35,711 nucleotides of DNA from Caballeronia novacaledonica (lineage in GTDB: Bacteria > Pseudomonadota > Gammaproteobacteria > Burkholderiales > Burkholderiaceae). The DNA lies in contig NZ_OGTP01000039.1 of NCBI RefSeq assembly GCF_900258035.1, positions 1 through 35,711 of the forward strand, given 5' to 3'. Position numbers and translations under genes: made by a program. Shown in pieces: positions 34,569 to 35,711 of this stretch; the first letter of the stretch is position 1; each line of letters begins with the position of its first letter. The notes beneath the pieces are model-generated. The model searched no databases and was not told the DNA's origin. It saw nothing but the letters and a program-made list of their open reading frames with translations.

Positions 34569-34903
34569 CCGACGACGCGCCGGGCGCCTTCGCGATGGTC
34601 ATCGAGCCGGCCGGCCATTTCGTCGCGGTGAGAGACGGCGTCACGCTGCTCGAAGCGGCGTTGCGCGCGGGTTTGTCGCTGCCGCGATCGTGCCGCAACG
34701 GCACGTGCCGCGCGTGCCTGTGCCGGCTCGTCGATGGGCGGATTGCCTATCGCGTCGAATGGCCGGGACTCACGGCGGAAGAAAAGGCCGAAGGATGGAT
34801 TTTGCCGTGCGTCGCGCTTGCGCTATCGGACGTGACGATCGATCAGCCCGACGCGCGCGAAGCCGCGCCCGATTCGCGGCCTGTCCGGTCGCGCGGCTTC
34901 TGA
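34565..34903 (+). CDS. Small 2Fe-2S ferredoxin, plant type
   Basis: Product of 112 residues, one ferredoxin domain. The four cluster ligands are Cys43, Cys48 and Cys51 in SCRNGTCRACLC and Cys82 in LPCVA, matching the CX4CX2C...C pattern. It is a cytosolic one-electron carrier with an unidentified partner. The last 20 or so residues are disordered and rich in Arg and Pro. It overlaps the YigZ-type gene by four bases, so the two products are co-translated; no reductase gene is nearby. Confidence 0.9.
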   Translation: MTDDAPGAFAMVIEPAGHFVAVRDGVTLLEAALRAGLSLPRSCRNGTCRACLCRLVDGRIAYRVEWPGLTAEEKAEGWILPCVALALSDVTIDQPDAREAAPDSRPVRSRGF

Positions 34904-35014
34904 ATCCGGGTATTACGGGATTGTCGTCTCGATTCAACGACCTACGATGTGATTCCCGAGTCCGCATCCGCACGTATTCGTAGAAAGTGCGTGCAGGGCG
35001 ACTCTCAAAAAGTG

Positions 35015-35020
35015 TACAAT
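35015..35020 (+). promoter_or_regulatory. Possible -10 element of rpsU
   Basis: TACAAT stands 48 bases before the rpsU start in an AT-richer stretch (AAAAAGTGTACAATTG). No good -35 element is seen at normal spacing, so this is a partial call. Confidence 0.35.
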
Positions 35021-35067
35021 TGCGTTTTGCCCTAATTTCTGGCAGGGCCAGATCAACCGAGATTTCA

Positions 35068-35280
35068 ATGACTAAAGTACTGTTGAAAGAGAACGAGCCT
35101 TTCGACGTCGCCATGCGTCGTTTTCGCCGTACCGTCGAACGCACGGGCCTGATTCAAGAGCTCAAGTCCCGCATGGCCTATGAAAAGCCGACCACCGAGC
35201 GCAAGCGCAAGAAAGCTGCTGCTGTCGCTCGCCTGCGCAAGCAGATCCGTCGCGCGCAATTGCCGAAAAAATTCTATTGA
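35068..35280 (+). CDS. rpsU: 30S ribosomal protein bS21
   Basis: Product of 70 residues: MTKVLLKENEPFDVAMRRFR at the start, then a strongly basic tail (ERKRKKAAAVARLRKQIRRA) ending LPKKFY, all standard for bS21. It joins the 30S subunit near the anti-Shine-Dalgarno region and helps initiation. The start MTKVLLK is the family start. In many proteobacteria rpsU is followed by dnaG and rpoD; here only non-coding DNA follows for at least 431 bases, so this may be one of several rpsU copies known in Burkholderia-type genomes. Confidence 0.96.
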   Translation: MTKVLLKENEPFDVAMRRFRRTVERTGLIQELKSRMAYEKPTTERKRKKAAAVARLRKQIRRAQLPKKFY

Positions 35281-35287
35281 TCGACGC

Positions 35288-35312
35288 GGGGCATCGCGCC
35301 CTCGTTTGTTTG
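35288..35312 (+). terminator. Weak terminator-like hairpin after rpsU
   Basis: GGGC and GCCC around a 5-base loop, starting 8 bases after the rpsU stop, are followed by a T-rich stretch (TCGTTTGTTT). The stem is only four to five pairs. Confidence 0.35.
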
Positions 35313-35436
35313 CGTAGGATCGGCATCGCAGCCTGAGATCGATCGGGTCGCGGTTTCGCGCGCAGGTCGCGTGAAAGCTCGCGGATCGGCGCACTTTGAG
35401 TTGCGCCCCCGTCGATTCAAGTTGGCAAGATCGCAC

Positions 35437-35472
35437 AAGCCTGCATGAGTGAAAGCTCATGCAGGCTTTTCG
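35437..35472 (+). terminator. Strong rho-independent terminator
   Basis: A perfect 13-bp stem (AAGCCTGCATGAG at 35437-35449, CTCATGCAGGCTT at 35456-35468) with a 6-base loop is followed by TT and a T-containing stretch on the plus strand. It lies 157 bases after rpsU, which already has a weak hairpin of its own. Confidence 0.75.
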
Positions 35473-35629
35473 TGTTTGGGGACGCGTTTTTGAGGTGGAG
35501 ATCGGCCGCTTGCTCTCTGGATTGAGAAAGCGCACGCAGAAAAGCAAAAAGCCCGGATAAACCGGTAATGCCGTTCAGTTAAGGTCTTTTCTTAGATAGC
35601 GAACGGTGTACCGTTTGGGGCGGGATTTG

Positions 35630-35664
35630 ACGACCCGGTCGCATGCGCGTCCGGGTCGTTTTTC
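35630..35664 (+). terminator. Strong rho-independent terminator
   Basis: A 9-bp stem (ACGACCCGG at 35630-35638, CCGGGTCGT at 35651-35659) with a 12-base loop is followed by TTTT. No protein gene lies between it and the previous terminator, so it may end a small RNA or read-through from an inserted element. Confidence 0.75.
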
Positions 35665-35711
35665 GTTGGGCAGAGACTTGAGCCTTTCGCGCAGACGCTG
35701 AAGGCAGGCGG

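Larger units (their letters stand above)
35281..35711. other. 431-base region without a protein gene
   Basis: No supported protein gene and no tRNA is seen from the rpsU stop to the window end. It holds a weak rpsU terminator, two strong terminator hairpins (35437-35472 and 35630-35664) and, around 35556-35585, the sequence ACCGGTAATGCCGTTCAGTT, whose style recalls the ends of IS4-type insertion sequences in Burkholderia relatives. Two terminators without an upstream gene suggest one or two short non-coding transcripts. Confidence 0.5.

Noticed and set aside
34987..35067. Extended N-terminus of bS21
   Set aside because: The extra 27 codons are not part of any known bS21 and cover the probable promoter; the family start is at 35068.
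1..35711. CRISPR arrays, rRNA, tRNA, prophage or integrase genes
   Set aside because: I looked for evenly spaced repeats, tRNA-like arms, and phage or recombinase proteins on both strands and saw none that could be supported.

Overview
The window looks like chromosomal DNA from a betaproteobacterium of the Burkholderiaceae, most likely Paraburkholderia, Caballeronia or Burkholderia. The signs are very high GC with strong GC3 bias, the gene families present, and short overlapping genes (ATGA junctions). No phage, transposase gene, CRISPR array, rRNA or tRNA was found. It is mostly ordinary core and accessory metabolism; I do not see a clearly new multi-gene system.

Left part (1-12.5 kb). The tail of an ETF-ubiquinone oxidoreductase gene is followed by a terminator. 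Then come, on the minus strand, chorismate synthase (aroC) and an MFS-acyltransferase fusion, and a CBS-domain protein with its own terminator. The plus strand carries a MetY-like sulfhydrylase overlapping an alpha/beta hydrolase, and a DUF962 membrane protein. A YihY/UPF0761 membrane protein is divergent from wrbA and a DUF2069 membrane protein. An FAD-linked oxidase overlaps a metallophosphoesterase, and a SRAP (YedK/HMCES-like) protein follows.

Middle (12.4-19.2 kb). A 49-residue membrane peptide and a LysR regulator lie on the minus strand. The LysR gene is divergent from an AaeBXA-like efflux operon: NodT-type outer-membrane lipoprotein, FUSC-type inner-membrane protein, DUF1656 protein and HlyD-type adaptor. 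A good inverted repeat sits in the shared intergenic region. A Doc-type toxin with an upstream antitoxin-like gene follows the operon.

Right-middle (19.2-30.9 kb, all minus strand). This is an arginine uptake and catabolism block. In transcription order it is two HisQ/HisM-type permeases, a HisP-type ATPase, an AraC/GlxA-type regulator resembling Pseudomonas ArgR, then aruC, aruF, aruG, astD, astB, astE, and finally a periplasmic binding protein with its own promoter. Together these would import arginine or ornithine and convert arginine to glutamate, succinate, ammonia and CO2 by the arginine succinyltransferase (AST) pathway. A sequence matching the reported Pseudomonas ArgR half-site lies over the aruC promoter.

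Right end (31-35.7 kb). An unrecognised 132-residue protein and a CSS-EAL c-di-GMP phosphodiesterase (minus strand) are divergent from a GNAT acetyltransferase. A YigZ/IMPACT protein overlaps a small 2Fe-2S ferredoxin. A stand-alone ribosomal protein S21 gene is followed by 431 bases without a protein gene but with two strong terminator hairpins and a possible insertion-sequence remnant.
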